A DNA stretch of 64,000 bases from contig NC_132892.1 in assembly GCF_030463535.1 (NCBI RefSeq), positions 29,985,341 through 30,049,340 on the forward strand, read 5' to 3'. Positions 1 through 12,469 of the stretch are shown piece after piece (the stretch's first letter is position 1; the number at the start of each line of letters is the position of its first letter). Source of the DNA: Salminus brasiliensis (Eukaryota > Chordata > Actinopteri > Characiformes > Bryconidae). The notes beneath the pieces were generated by a model. It saw nothing but the letters and a program-made list of their open reading frames with translations. It ran no database searches and was not told the origin of the DNA. The position numbers and the translations under genes are program-made.

Positions 1-159
1 TGCCATCACACGTTCATGAGCTGATACCTATCTGTGCCAAGGAGAAAGAGAGAGAGAAAGAGAGAGAGAGACCTATGATCAACAGAGGCTTAAGGATGAG
101 CATCAGATTTTGGGCACCTGTCAACAAGCACTAAATCTTTGGCATCTCCTGTTGTTCTC

Positions 160-194
<35 letters not shown>

Positions 195-454
195 CGGTCA
201 ACACAGAGTCAGATAGAGGACAAAGAATGATACTGACATGATACTGACATATAAATAAAATTATTTCCCACACGTTTACAAATAAAGGTTCCTGCATGGT
301 TCTTAAGTTAGTACGGTTCCGTCTAATTAGTACAGACCCAATATGACACTATGTGGAGGTTCTTTACACGTTAATTACAGTGTTTTAAAGGGTCCCGTTT
401 TCCTTTATTTAGATGCTTCTAATGGTGTTGAGGGCTTATGTACCAAATAAGGCT

Positions 455-835
455 GATAAGTACAGCAATCCGCCATAACATTAAAAACATCTGGCTAATA
501 CTGAGTAGGTCCCCCTCATGCCACCTATACGTACCTGGACCCTGTAAGTCCTTTAAATTGTGAGGTGGGCCCTCCATGAGCATTAATGAGCATTGAGTGC
601 CCATGACCCTATCAACAGTTCACCAGTTGTCCTACCTTGGAGATCCTTTGGTAGGTACTGACCCCTTGCATACTGGGAACACCCCTGCAAGAGAGGTTCT
701 GACCCAGTGGTCTAAAACATCGCAGTTTGGTGCTTGAGAAAATTGCCCAGCTTTCGACACCCCCATTACCTTCAGGAACCGTCTGTTCACCTGCTGCCTA
801 ATATCTAGATCACGTCTTTTGCCATTGGAACTAGA
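455..835 (-). mobile_element. Tc1/mariner-like element, internally deleted
   Basis: It starts with the inverted-repeat core CCATAACATTAAAA and carries antisense Tc1-type transposase remnants (CCATGACCCT..., CTGCCTAATAT). Related to copies at 15.4, 18.4 and 62.7 kb. No intact transposase. Confidence 0.65.
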
Positions 836-859
836 TCATCTAGATAATCTTGGAACAGG

Positions 860-1165
860 CGTGGGCTAGAGGGATGTAAAGCCCCCCAGCATTGAGCTGT
901 GGAGCAGTGGAGCTACTGTGTTCTCTAGAATGATGGATGAGTTAGGAAGTTGGAGATGATGAGGTGGAGTGTTGAAAATCATCCAACATCCTGACCTCAG
1001 TAATGCAGCTCTTATCGCTAAATGCAATCAAATCCTCACAGCAATGCTACTCCACAATCTAGTAGAAACTCTTCTTCCCTGGACAGTAGAGACAGTTACC
1101 AACATACCCTTGATTTCAGAAGAAGCAATGAATGAGCAGGTGTCCCAATACTTTTGTCCAAAGTG
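860..1165 (+). mobile_element. MITE family A, 5'-truncated copy
   Basis: It matches the 3' half of the family at 7.6 kb (GTGGGCTAGAGGG, AAATGCAATCAAATCCTCAC) and ends GTGTCCCAATACTTTTGTCC. It abuts the preceding Tc1-like fragment. Confidence 0.7.
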
Positions 1166-1199
1166 TCTCAGGCATCAGGCAGTGCACTCATCATAGGCT

Positions 1200-1560
1200 T
1201 TTCATACAATCCCTTTCTGCGAGGGAGCTTTTAGAGGCGCTACACAAACGCCTCAGAGCCAGCGCTGCTGCTTGACTGGAGCCCCCCTCCTCCTCCTGCA
1301 GGAGTGAAGTTCAATGCTGGGCCCACCTGCGAATTTGTCGTGCCCTTCCAAAACTGGCTGGAGCTTCTTCTGCCCAAGCTGAGAGTGTGCAGGGCTGCAG
1401 CTTGGCACTGCTGGGCGCTGCGGGGGGGTGCAGGGGGCTCAAACCTGAAGTGTGTGGCTGCAGGGCCGGGTTTCTGCAGTGCTGCAGCGTGGCTTTCACC
1501 AGCTTCACCCTCAGACTCAGAATACGTGTGAATAATGAATGAATGTCATTCCACATTAAA
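1200..1560. other. GC-rich unassigned segment
   Basis: The sequence is open in both directions for 75-80 codons and is Ala/Trp/Cys-rich, which follows from composition. A cctcctgcag acceptor-like site precedes it at about 1301. No family is recognised and I do not call a gene. Confidence 0.2.
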
Positions 1561-1613
1561 ACACTATTGATTTACTCTGGTTGAGGGGAATTAATGTTTC
1601 ATGTTTACGTTCA

Positions 1614-1616
<3 letters not shown>

Positions 1617-1665
<49 letters not shown>

Positions 1666-1756
1666 ATTAGCCAAGGATGCTAATAATGAATGAATACTAA
1701 AAGTACCCAGTGCGGGTAGACTGGGTCTGTGTGTAGGACTAATGGTGAGTAATGAT

Positions 1757-1794
<38 letters not shown>
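1617..1794. repeat. Paired (TG)n and (CA)n microsatellites
   Basis: (TG)n at about 1617-1664 and (CA)n at 1761-1794, with about 100 bases between them. The two runs form a potential imperfect inverted repeat. Confidence 0.9.
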
Positions 1795-1797
<3 letters not shown>

Positions 1798-1863
1798 AAC
1801 AGCTTAATAACTTAGACATAGCTTTCCAATATTACCACACCCTCACTTTACCCCATCTCTCTG

Positions 1864-1867
<4 letters not shown>

Positions 1868-1921
<54 letters not shown>

Positions 1922-1986
1922 ATCTTTCTCTCCCTCTCTCTCTCTCTCCCTCTCCCTCTCTCTCTCTCTGTCTCCCTTTCTCAATT

Positions 1987-2048
<62 letters not shown>

Positions 2049-2060
2049 CCTTTCTCAATT

Positions 2061-2120
<60 letters not shown>

Positions 2121-2132
2121 CCTTTCTCAATT

Positions 2133-2190
<58 letters not shown>

Positions 2191-2211
2191 AGTCTCCCTT
2201 TCTCAATTTGA

Positions 2212-2272
<61 letters not shown>

Positions 2273-2324
2273 CGTCTCTCTCTCTCTCTGTCTGTCTGTC
2301 TTTCTATCTCTTTTTTGATCTCTA

Positions 2325-2380
<56 letters not shown>

Positions 2381-2382
2381 AG

Positions 2383-2422
<40 letters not shown>

Positions 2423-2632
2423 CCTTTCTCAATTTCACTCTCTCTTGCTCTCTCTCTCTCTTTCTTCAATCTCACTCACTCTCTCTCTTTCTCTCTCTCT
2501 CTCTCTTGCTTTTTTTGCCCCTCTTCTCTCTCTATGTCTCTTTTTATGTCTCTCGCTCTTTCTCTCAATCTCGCTATCTCTCTTGCTCTCTCTCTCTCTC
2601 TTCTCTTTCTCTCTCTCTCTCTCTCTATTGTT
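1868..2632. repeat. (CT)n domain with higher-order units
   Basis: About 765 bases of nearly pure CT. A 20-odd-base insert beginning TCTCCCTTTCTCAATTTGAC recurs at 1971, 2045, 2117 and 2193, giving a 72-76 base period of insert plus (CT)n. It produces spurious open frames on both strands. Confidence 0.95.
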
Positions 2633-3119
2633 TATGTTTGAGCACATTTAGCACTTATTAGCTCCATGGTTTTACTTTGAAACCGTATCCTCTCACACAC
2701 ACAAACATACACACACACATACACACACACACACACACACCCTACAGCCTTCTATGTTTTACACAACATCTTTTCAGCCGAGATGTGTGTGTGTGTGTGT
2801 GCGTGTGTGTTGTGTTTTCTGCTTTGTCCTGCATGTCCCTGCGTGTGTGAAAGCCGATCTCGACAAAGCCTTTGGGTGCTGTCAGGGCTTTGATTGGCGG
2901 GTCAGGTGAGTGCAGTGGGATTAAAGGGTGGTCCGGCATAAACAGCCCCTGAGGTTTGAGTCCGGTGCAGGCCAGAGGCCGGAGGTGGGCAGTGACTGCT
3001 TCCAGATACTGAAGTGGAAACACTGACGGGTTTGGACCTTTTTCTACTCCTAATACTTTTACCTCTACTCTAGTTCACTCCCCAGAAAGCAGGGTTCCTC
3101 AGGTTCTTCACTTCCCTGC

Positions 3120-3310
3120 TTAAGTGGTTCTTCAGATTGGTGGAAAGCCGTTTGTAGATGGTTCTTTATCTATGGACCTTTTCAAATGGTTCTACGTGCT
3201 TCCAAATTATTATTCGGAGAACCCTTTTCAGTCCTGTACAGAACCATGTTTGTGTAGAGTGTGTATCAGTGAGGAAAGGCTCCACAGGTCACTCCTTCAG
3301 GAACACTGAG
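3120..3310. repeat. Dispersed GGTTCTTTA/AGAACCC repeat
   Basis: Short GGTTCT...AGAACCCTTTT inverted motifs. Related stretches occur near 280-380, 62520-62640 and 63130-63260. Looks like a degenerate hairpin-type MITE. Confidence 0.45.
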
Positions 3311-3509
3311 CAGACTCTGGAGCGGTGGTGCACTCTACTAAATACTGCCTTGTACAGAGTCATCAGAAGAGACCTTTCCTGCGTCCACACCACCAAGAAC
3401 GTTTCAGGGGAACATCTGAACAAGACTGATGGGTTTTCAAAACAAGCTCCGTGGACGCATGGGGTTCAAATAGACCTGTTAGCCCGCAGGTAGTAAAGGT
3501 ATGTAAAGA

Positions 3510-4060
3510 ACACCTTTCCAACTGTTAAACACAAGGGTGTACTGATCAGCCTGTGGGGTTGTGCTGCAGCCAGTGGCACAGGGAACTTTTCACTGGTTCA
3601 GTGAAATACCACTGAATTCACAACATAAATACCATACATTTCCACGCTGGCCTACATGAAGACTCATAAACGGAAGGTTTTGCCCTGGCCCTCACAGTCC
3701 CCCAACGTAAACATCATCGAAAATCTGTGGATAGATGCCAAAAGAGCAGAGCAGCAAGGTGGCCCAAGACCCTCGCAGATGAACGGATGAAAATCCCCCA
3801 AACAGGAAGTGAAAGACTCTTAGCTGCCTTTAAAAAATAAACATTTACAAGCTTACTTAGACTCACCAAAGGGGGTGTTACAGAGTGCTGACCATGCAGG
3901 GAGCTCGAGACTTACCTTTTTAACGCATTTTGCTTCAAATATTAAAGAAATGTTGAATTTTCTTTTTTTTTTATTATTTTACTGAACTACTAAACTATTT
4001 ACAGGAACTGATATTTTAACTGGGGGTTCCTAAACTGTTGCATGCTACTGTATATGTAAG
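3510..4060 (+). pseudogene. Decayed Tc1/mariner-type transposase fragment
   Basis: The frame at 3686-3730 reads WPSQSPNVNIIENLW, the C-terminal DDE-transposase signature of Tc1/mariner elements, flanked by KTHKRKVLP and IDAKRAEQQ. Stops and frameshifts follow. The region ends with an inverted-repeat-like TGCATGCTACTGTATATG near 4054. Confidence 0.75.
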
Positions 4061-4099
4061 TTATTATGAGCTATAGTAATATTATATAATTGTAACTGT

Positions 4100-4325
4100 T
4101 GTCCAAAAACCATGTGACTCCAATTTTGCAGGTTTTCACTTTTCAACATTATGTGAATCGGGCAGATGCTCTTTACATTGTGTCCAAATTTCCTGATGAA
4201 CGGGCCAATAAAAACGCCCCAAATGACCTGGAATAAAATTTTTTTACATTGACTTCCATTGAAAGTTACGAAGGTTTTTTCCTTCTCCTGTAAAGTTGCC
4301 GTTTTGGAGATACAAGGCACGAAAG
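4100..4325 (+). repeat. Dispersed repeat family Q, copy 1
   Basis: Shares TTATGTGAATC-GGCAG, CAATAAAAACGC and TTGACTTCCATTGAAAG with copies at 29460-29640 (opposite strand) and 34975-35085. Non-coding, probably a MITE. Confidence 0.6.
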
Positions 4326-4412
4326 CCATAATATGTTGTATGTATATATGATGTTATATATATAGTAAGTACATATGGGTTATAAGAAATGTTAGCCAAA
4401 TCCCTAATCTCA

Positions 4413-4443
<31 letters not shown>

Positions 4444-4937
4444 TCTAGTCAATTTATCCTCAGTGGCTAATTAAACGACTGGGTGAAACGTCAGTGCCCC
4501 CCTCCTCCTCTCTGCCCCTCTATCCCTCTATCTCTTCACCTCTCCCTCCCCCCTGCTCCTCTTTGGCTCCCTCCTTTTGTCAACTTTAAAGTGGTCGACG
4601 GAGTGTTCATAATTTGTTGCTCTCTGTTCTTTCCCTCTCTCTCTTTCTCTCTCTCTCATCTTCCTTAAGTGAGCAGGATGGGGTCTTTCGGGCATCACCC
4701 ACCCCTGTTCCTCTCATTCTTCCCCTCTTTCTTTCTCTCTTCTCTTTTCTCTCCCTCTCTCCCTCCTTTTCTGATCCTCTTTCATGCTCCGTGGCTCCAG
4801 TTCCACCCTTTCAATTTGGACTCACCACAGCGCCACTTTCACAGCGACTGGACTGGAACTGTTGCTATCTTTGTGATCTTCCCCAGTGTGGCAGCAGTGT
4901 GAAGTGTTTAAGTGTGTGTGTGTGTGTGTGTGTGTGT
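4413..4937. repeat. (CA)n, pyrimidine-rich and (TG)n segment
   Basis: (CA)n at 4413-4440, CT-rich low-complexity sequence at 4498-4790, and (TG)n at 4913-4937. I see no gene. Confidence 0.8.
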
Positions 4938-4974
4938 TTGTTTTAAATGTATTTTAGGACTATTTTATATTCTG

Positions 4975-6215
4975 ATTACTAATTATATTCAGTATTTGAC
5001 AGATTATTCAGCATCTACTATACATTATGTCACATCTCCAATAAATGATTTAGTGTCTACTATAAATTATTCAGTAACTACTGAATTACTGAATTTAAGT
5101 ACTCTGGTAAACTACTATAAATTATTAATCAACTAATATGAATTATTCATCAACTGCTGTGAAACTCCGGTTATTTGAGTGCTAAATGTGAAGGATATAG
5201 TTACTAGACAATACTATACTAAATGATTCAGTATCTACTATCAATGTATCTACTATAAATTATTCTGTAACTACCATAAATATTCTGTATCTACTATAAA
5301 TTAGTCAGTCTCTACTATAATTATTAATTTAATACAACTACAAGAAAATATTTATAATATACTAAAAATATGTAATATCTATTAGAAATGATTCAGTATC
5401 TACAAGAATTTAATTTATTCAGTAGCTACTATACATTATTCAGTAGCTACTATACATTATTCAGTATCTACAATAAATTATTTAGGATACACTAGAAATG
5501 ATTCAGTATCTACAATAATTAATTCAGTATCTACTAGAAATGATCCTGTATCTACTAGAAATGATTTACCATCTACTGGAAAGTATTTAGTATCTAAAAT
5601 AAATTATTAAGTATCTACAATAAATTATTCAGTATCTACAATAAATTATTTAGGATACACTAGAAATTATTTAGTATCTACAATACCTTATTCAGTATTT
5701 ACTACAAATAATTCAGTATCTACTAGAAATGATCCAGTATCTACTATAAATGATTCAGTATCTACTAGAAATTATCCAGTATCTACTAGAAAGGATTCAG
5801 TACCTACTAAAAATGATCCAGTATCTACTATAAATGATCCAGTATCTACTAGAAAGGATTCAGTACCTACTAAAAATGATCCAGTATCTACTATAAATGA
5901 TCCAGTATCTACTAGAAATTATTCAGTACCTACTTAAAATGATCCAGTATCTACTAGAAATTATTCAGTATGTACTAAAATGATCCAGTATCTACTAGAA
6001 ATGATCCAGTATCTACTAGAAATGATTCAGTATCTATTAAATTGATCCAGTATATACTAGAAATTAATCAGTGTCTACAATAATTTATTCAGTATCTACT
6101 AGAAAGTATTCATTATCTACTAGACATTATTCAGTATCTACAAAAAATGATTATGTACTAGAAATTATTCAGTATCTACTAGAAATTATTCAGTAATTAC
6201 CGTAAGTATTTTGAT
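4975..6215. repeat. 21-bp AT-rich minisatellite
   Basis: Degenerate tandem copies of GATCCAGTATCTACTAGAAAT, period 21 in the best-preserved part (5700-6120). Decay increases toward the 5' end. Confidence 0.9.
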
Positions 6216-7199
6216 AAGCTACTATAAATGATTAATTATCCAATATGAATTAGTGTGAAGTGATGAGTGTTTACTGTAAGGCATCACTGGGTAGAAAGGC
6301 GCTGTATAAGTCTAACCTTAGAATGGAAAGAGTCAATCACTGTTCATGTTCATCTGTTAATACAATATTATAAGCTATAAAAAAAACTGAAATGAAAAAT
6401 AGGCCCCAGCTTTTCCTGTGGTACACACTGATGACTGTGTTGTAGACTCTTGGGTTTTGCAGGTGGCAGAGAAAGAGCTAACCTGTTCCTCATCAGGTGA
6501 CCAGGAGCTTTTACTCTTCACACTCTTACTGATGGAACTGGTGGAAGTGAGCATGCATCCTGTTCTGCAACCTTTCCAGCTGCTCTTCTCGACCTCAAGA
6601 ACATCCAACTAGATAGACATGACCATACTCCAAGACTGACCCAGTGTGGGCAACTTATACAGGAGGTCTCCCACTGAGGATTTTTTGAAGGTCTCTTTAC
6701 AAAATGGTTCTCAAAAAGTGCTTCTTCTATGGCATCACTCAGGGATCCCTTTGCAGCACCTTCATTTTTAGGAGGGCACGCACCCAAACCCCTGTTTGAT
6801 TGCTTAGGTCTTTTGCTTCTCACTCTTTCCAAAACACTTGGCCGGACTTAGTCATGTCCCATCAGGCCAGCACCCACTCCCCTTACCTTCTGCCAGGAAA
6901 TGCCCAAATTCCCAGTCATGGAAGTGGGCCAGTGGGGCTATCAGGAGAGGCCTGAGTCCACAGGGTTCCAATCGTTTGGTGAAAAATAGTATCCAAGCCA
7001 CGTTGGATCTCTGAGGTTGGCTTTTTTATGTGTTGTGAAGGAGCTACGAGGCTAATGCAGCTAAAAGTATTGGAGGCTTATACCCCACTAATTAGCATCG
7101 GCTGCCATTAGGCTGCGTGTTAGCTACATTAGCCTCGTAGCTTCAGTGTAAAACTAAGAGGAAAATCAACTGAGGACATAAGATTTTTCACCTAACTGT
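6216..7199. other. Intergenic, no gene recognised
   Basis: Mixed-composition sequence. An open frame of 64 codons at 6418-6612 has an acceptor-like tttgcag near 6460, but it resembles no known protein. Nothing else stands out. Confidence 0.3.
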
Positions 7200-7420
7200 T
7201 GTTTTGAGGGGGTTTTCTGGTGTTGGGGGCAGGGTGGGAGGGTCTGGTTATGGCCAGGTGGTGTCAGGGCCACAGCCTGTGGACCTGGGGAGCAGCCAGC
7301 CGCTTCAGCCCTGGAGCAGAGAGGCTCCTGCTGGGCCCCACCTGCCCCGGGACGAGCGCGGGACGCTGGGATTTAGGAGAGTGGGCTGGGGGTCTGACGT
7401 CAGGTGGAAAAAATAACTGA
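7200..7420. promoter_or_regulatory. Isolated GC-rich block with a CRE palindrome
   Basis: About 220 bases of G- and C-rich sequence in an AT-rich setting. It ends near TGACGTCA at 7395-7402 and contains GGGCGGAG-like and CCCCGGGA-like stretches. The reading frames here match nothing I know. It may be a regulatory element or an unrecognised promoter. Confidence 0.25.
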
Positions 7421-7598
7421 GCTGAGTCAAATGCAACGCTCTGGTCTGCATATCATCGCTGTTCCTACAAAAAGCAATATCTCAGAATATGTATCAATCT
7501 TAACGTCAGTGTACGGGAATACAAGGGGACGATATTCCGAGTGCTGTATTCCGAACAGCTGGTAAACAGGCTTTAATAGCACCTTTGTGAACTATTTC

Positions 7599-8152
7599 AC
7601 TATATGTCCAAAAGTTTGTGGACACCCCTACTAATGAATGCATTCAGCTACTTTAAGTTGCACCCATTGCTGACACAGATGTGCAAATGCACACACACAC
7701 ACACACACACACAGCTTGTCTAGTCCCTGTAGAGAAGAAGTACTGCCAATAGAATAGAACTCTATGGAGCAAATGAACATCATGAACCAATCGGCACCAT
7801 GCTGCCTAATGCCAGGTGTGGGCTAGAGGGGTATAAAGCCCCCCATTATTGAGCTGGGGAGCAGTGGAAGAACTGTGTTCACTGGAATGATAGTAGTCCT
7901 TCACCCAGTACCTTTAGGATGATGAGTTGGGGAGTTGGGGATGATCCAGAAAAACATCCTGACCTCACTAACGCTGCTCTTGTCACTAAATGCAATCAAA
8001 TCCTCACAGCAATTTTCCTCCAAAATCTAGTAGAAAGTCTTTTTCCGTGGACAATAGAGCCAGATACTCCAACAAAAGCAGGATAAAGTCTTTTAATACT
8101 CTTCAATTCAGAAGAAATAATGAAGGGGCAGGTGTCCAAATACTTTTGGATA
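7599..8152 (+). mobile_element. MITE family A, full-length copy
   Basis: It begins TATATGTCCAAAAGTTTGTGG and ends GTGTCCAAATACTTTTGG, forming imperfect terminal inverted repeats. It has an internal (CA)n after GCAAATG. No coding capacity. The termini suggest a Tc1/mariner-derived non-autonomous element. Confidence 0.75.
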
Positions 8153-8483
8153 CTTTTCCACAGATGTTAAATTTACGTAAATTTATTATTTCATCTCGTA
8201 TAAAGTTCAGGTTTTATAGATTTTTAGAGTTGTCTGCTTATGATAGAGGTGATTTGTCTATGAAGAATAAAACAGGAAAGAGCAGAACACAGTCGAATAT
8301 AATAGAATATAATAGAATTATTAACAAAAATATACAGAATAGAATGAAAATAGAATTAGAGAGAAGAGCAGGAGGCTATAAAAAGATCCTGTAAGGTAGA
8401 AAACACTAGAATACAGGACCATTAAGTATAATACACTAGTACGGAGGGTTGCGGCCTGTAAGGCCCATGTGTGTATGTATGTG

Positions 8484-8520
<37 letters not shown>

Positions 8521-8714
8521 TTGGGGGTAGAAAGCAGCAGCATGGGGTGAGTCACAATAACATTTCTGTAATAGCGTCAGCGCTAAGCAGAAAATAGGCT
8601 TAGCATTCAGCTTGCAGAGCCAACAATGAGAACAAGCAGCAGCTCAGTCTGATTACAGTCTGTCTGTCTCTGTCTCTCCCTCACTCTCCCTCACTCTCTC
8701 CTTTCATTCTCTAT

Positions 8715-8745
<31 letters not shown>

Positions 8746-8838
8746 CAGAGGTCTGCACACTCTGCACGCACTTTAATTAGGGGGGTGAGACACACAGACA
8801 AAACATTACTGAATCAATATATAAATATAATAATATAC

Positions 8839-9310
8839 TCTATACGGACAAAAGTATTGGGACACCTGCTCATTCATCGTTTCTTCTGAAATCAAGGGTA
8901 TTAAAAAGAGTTGATCCTGCTTTTGTTGGAGTAACTGTCTCTATATCCAGGCAAGAAGGTTTTCTACTAGATTGTGGAGGAGCATTGCTGTGAGGATTTG
9001 ACTGCATGCTCAACACCCCACGTCATTGTCCCAAAAGTATTGGATGGAGCTCCAACTATTATTCCAGGGAACACAATTCCACTGCTCCACAGCAAAATGT
9101 CCTCTAGCCCACGTCTGGCATTAGGCAGCATGGTGCCAATATGGTCGTGTTTATCTGCTCTAGAGAGTCCTATTGTGTTGGCAGTACTTCTCTAAACAGG
9201 CTGTGTGTGTGTGTGTGTGTGCATTTGCACATCTGTGTCAGCAATGGGTGCAACTTAAAGTAGCTGAATGCACTCATTAGATAGGGTGTCCACAAACATG
9301 TGGACACATA
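8839..9310 (-). mobile_element. MITE family A, inverted copy
   Basis: Begins GGACAAAAGTATTGGGACACC and ends GTGTCCACAAACATGTGGAC. Opposite orientation to the 7.6-kb copy, so the two form a divergent pair about 0.7 kb apart. Carries (GT)n at the homologous place. Confidence 0.75.
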
Positions 9311-9376
9311 TTGTGTGCATATTTTCAATTGCTGTTGTACAGTTCTCATGTGAGTATGGGTAAGAAATCTAAATTG

Positions 9377-9379
<3 letters not shown>

Positions 9380-9422
<43 letters not shown>
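9380..9422. repeat. (TA)n microsatellite
   Basis: About 21 TA units. Similar runs lie at 26220-26266 and 39315-39356. Confidence 0.95.
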
Positions 9423-9425
<3 letters not shown>

Positions 9426-9929
9426 GTAATATACATAATAAAATAAAAATATATGAAATAAAGGTGCTACAGAGGGGTCTTTGAGTGACGCCCTAGAAGA
9501 ACCACCTTTGTAGTACCTTAGCGCCCTTATTTTTGTACTTGAATAGAACATGAAAGCATCCTAGTGGCCACTAGTGGTCATCGCTGGGAACTGCAGGGCT
9601 GTTGATTATGTATAATTACTGTTTTGCTTATAATTTTTTATGATGTTTCCTTCCTCCTCAGGCATGAACACGCTGTCCTGGAGAAGCAGCTATAAGCAGA
9701 TGTGTTCTGCAGGAGGAGATCCCTGACACACTGATTCCGGATGAGCACTGATGTGTTGTGGGTTAGCTGTGAGCGCTTGGCAGATACAGCACAGACTCGC
9801 ATGCAGTGTTGTGATGGAACTCTGACAGTGAGGAGTGTGTGGCCAAGTGGGTTAAAAGCATTGTGGTCCCCTCTCCTAATCCCCGATAACCTGATTGAGA
9901 AGGTTATAAAGTTAGAATAGAGTACAGTA

Positions 9930-10740
9930 ACAGTAGAATACAATATAATCTAAAAGAATACAGTAGAAATAGCAGAATAGAAGTACAGTAGAATAGTGTA
10001 CAATAGTGTACATTGTATAGTAGCTCCTGATCACTGAAATAGTGTTGCAGAGAATATTGGAAATGCAAATTCCATACATGTTTAAAATATGAATAATAAA
10101 TAATAATAAAATAATAGTAATAATAATAATAACAATATTAAGTAATAAAAAATAATAATAGTAATAAAATTAACAATACACCTATGCAAAGCAATATGTT
10201 ACAAAACAGAACATAACAAAATGCAATAGAATAGAAAATGAGGATAATATAGAATAGAAAGCAATAGAATGCAAAAGAATTGAATGTGAAGAACAGAAAA
10301 TAAAGTAAAATAGATTAGATATAGGGTGGAATGTAATTTAATAGAATGCATATAATAGAACTGAATGGAATTTAATAAAATGCAATAGAGGGGTAGAATA
10401 GAATAGTAGGGTAGAATAGAGTAGAAAAGAGAAGAATAGAATAGAGTAGATTTAAGAATAATAAAGTAGAGTAGAGTAGAGTAGAGTCAAATAGAGTAGA
10501 GTAGAAGAATAGAGTATAATAGAGTAGAGTAGAAGAGTAGAGTATAATTGAGTAGACTATAATAGAGTATAATAAAGTAGAGTAGAGTATAATAGAGTAG
10601 AGTATAATAAAGTAGAGTAGAGTATAATAGAATAGAGTTCAGTATAATAGAGTAGAGTATAATAGAGTAGAGCATAATAGAGTTTAGTATAATAGAGTAG
10701 AGTATAATAGAGTACAGTAGAGTACAGTAGAGTACAATAG
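9930..10740. repeat. AGTAGAGTATAATAG low-complexity tandem repeat
   Basis: Degenerate repeats of 5- and 10-base purine-rich units (AGTAG, AGTATAATAG), most regular from 10480 to 10740. The sequence just before it (9640-9900) is unique and unassigned. Confidence 0.85.
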
Positions 10741-10880
10741 GGGTGTCAGTGGTGTTTCTCCAGTTCTCCAGAGTTGAGCTGGGATTTGTTGTACTGATCA
10801 CTTTAATGCTTCAGCAGCTCTGAAGAAAAAGGAACATCCAGTCCCAATTTGCGTCACCCTAATTTCCCTTCTACTGTTAC

Positions 10881-10929
<49 letters not shown>

Positions 10930-11218
10930 TCTGTCTCTCTGTCTCTGTTATGTCTGAGGCCTGGAGGGATGGTCGAGCAGTAGAAGAGGGACATGTGTGA
11001 GATAAAGGGACGGACTAAAGAAGAGTGCAGTAACACAAAGCCCATCACAGCAGTGTGTGTGTGCGTCCCGCTGCCTCAGGATGTCCATTCAGCCTCACAC
11101 AGGGACAAAGCGGCGCCACGGCACCGCTGTCTGTGTCTGCGAGCATGTGTGTGAGTGTGTGTGTGTGTGTGTGTGTAGTTACACGCTGATGCAGGTACAT
11201 GTGAGGGGCTGAGGTGTG

Positions 11219-11605
11219 TTAGGGTAACTGTCTCTTCTGTCCATGGAAAATGTTGGAGCATTGCTGTGAGGATTTGATTGCATTAAGTAAAGAGATCGGT
11301 AATGAGGTCAAGATGTTGAATGATCATTCGCAAACCCCCCATCATCATTCCAGAGATCACAGTTCTTCCACTGCTCCATAGCCCAATGCTGGGGGGGCTT
11401 CATACCCCTCTATCCCAGACATGGCATTATTAGGCAGCATGGGGCCAATAGGTTTATCAATGTTTATCTGCACCAGAGAGTCCTGTTCTATTGGCAGTAC
11501 TTCTCTACAGGGACTAGAAAAGCTGTGTGTGTGCATTTGCACATCTGTGTCAGCAATGGGTGCAACTTAAAGTAGGGGTGTCCACAAACATTTGGACATA
11601 CAGTG
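11219..11605 (-). mobile_element. MITE family A, truncated inverted copy
   Basis: Shares GGAGCATTGCTGTGAGGATTTG, the TTGGCAGTACTTCTCTACAGG stretch and the end TCCACAAACATTTGGACAT. The end with GACAAAAGTATT is missing. Confidence 0.7.
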
Positions 11606-12352
11606 TACCTTCAAACAAGAGATTGAAAATAAGGCTTTAAAGATGCGTCAAATCTGAAGATGAATACATTATCATGTGCAGTGCTGAGATAACATGAGCG
11701 TCCAATTCTGTTTACCCTAACTGGGCAACTCAACCGAGCGGTCACACGTGCGTTTTAAAGTAACAGAGATACATTTTATTGCCATGTTTCTGACATTCAA
11801 CAGAAATATAATTGTTAGGAGATGTAGAATCTGAAATACAAGTATGTATTTTTTTTAGCAACTTTCCGTGTTGCTTGAAAGAATGCCGTGGTATGCAGTG
11901 GTCCCCCTTTATGACCATTATAATATAATACATATAATCAGAATTACACACGGTACAGTTTTATTACAATTTGATCGCAAAAAAAGGGTCAACCGCACGG
12001 TTACGATGCCTGTTAAAGGCGTAATTCACAGATTTACTCAAATGGCTTTGTTGACTGAACTGCCTCACTGTACCTGATCTCTCAGGTCTCTCAGTAAAGA
12101 TCATGTGTTCAGGGTCACATATTCAGGCAGGTGTGTAAATGTGTATATTTATGTGTGTGTGTATGTGTGACATGCTCATACCTGACAGGGGTGTGAGTGT
12201 GTGTGTGTGTCTGTGTGCATGTATGTATAATCCTCATTCAGACACATGAGCAGACTGACAGGTAGAAGAGTTCATTCAGCGGTTGAAGGTCAAAATGGCT
12301 CTTCACTTTTGACAACACAGAGAGAGTTCCCTCACTCTAAATTACACCGTCC

Positions 12353-12354
<2 letters not shown>
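11606..12354. other. Intergenic, no gene recognised
   Basis: Unique-looking sequence. Short open frames on both strands (11742-12077) resemble no known protein. (CA)n occupies 12355-12407 just after. Confidence 0.3.
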
Positions 12355-12411
<57 letters not shown>

Positions 12412-12469
12412 TACAAAGCAGTCCATAGTCATATGTCCTCAGCTATTTTCAGAAACAATGACTGTCCAT

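Noticed and set aside
1832-2651. Long Ser-Leu and Arg-Glu open frames on both strands
   Set aside because: Pure translation of (CT)n/(GA)n; no gene.
5190-6215. CRISPR-like array of regularly spaced repeats
   Set aside because: The repeats are contiguous with no unique spacers, and this is a vertebrate genome; it is a minisatellite.
6375-6832. Open frames of 64-104 codons with an acceptor-like ttttgcag
   Set aside because: No family match and no donor in frame that I could defend.
9640-9943. Frame of 101 codons on the - strand, and an MNTLSWRSSYKQ start after a cctcag acceptor on the + strand
   Set aside because: Neither resembles a known protein, and the + strand frame stops after 20 codons.
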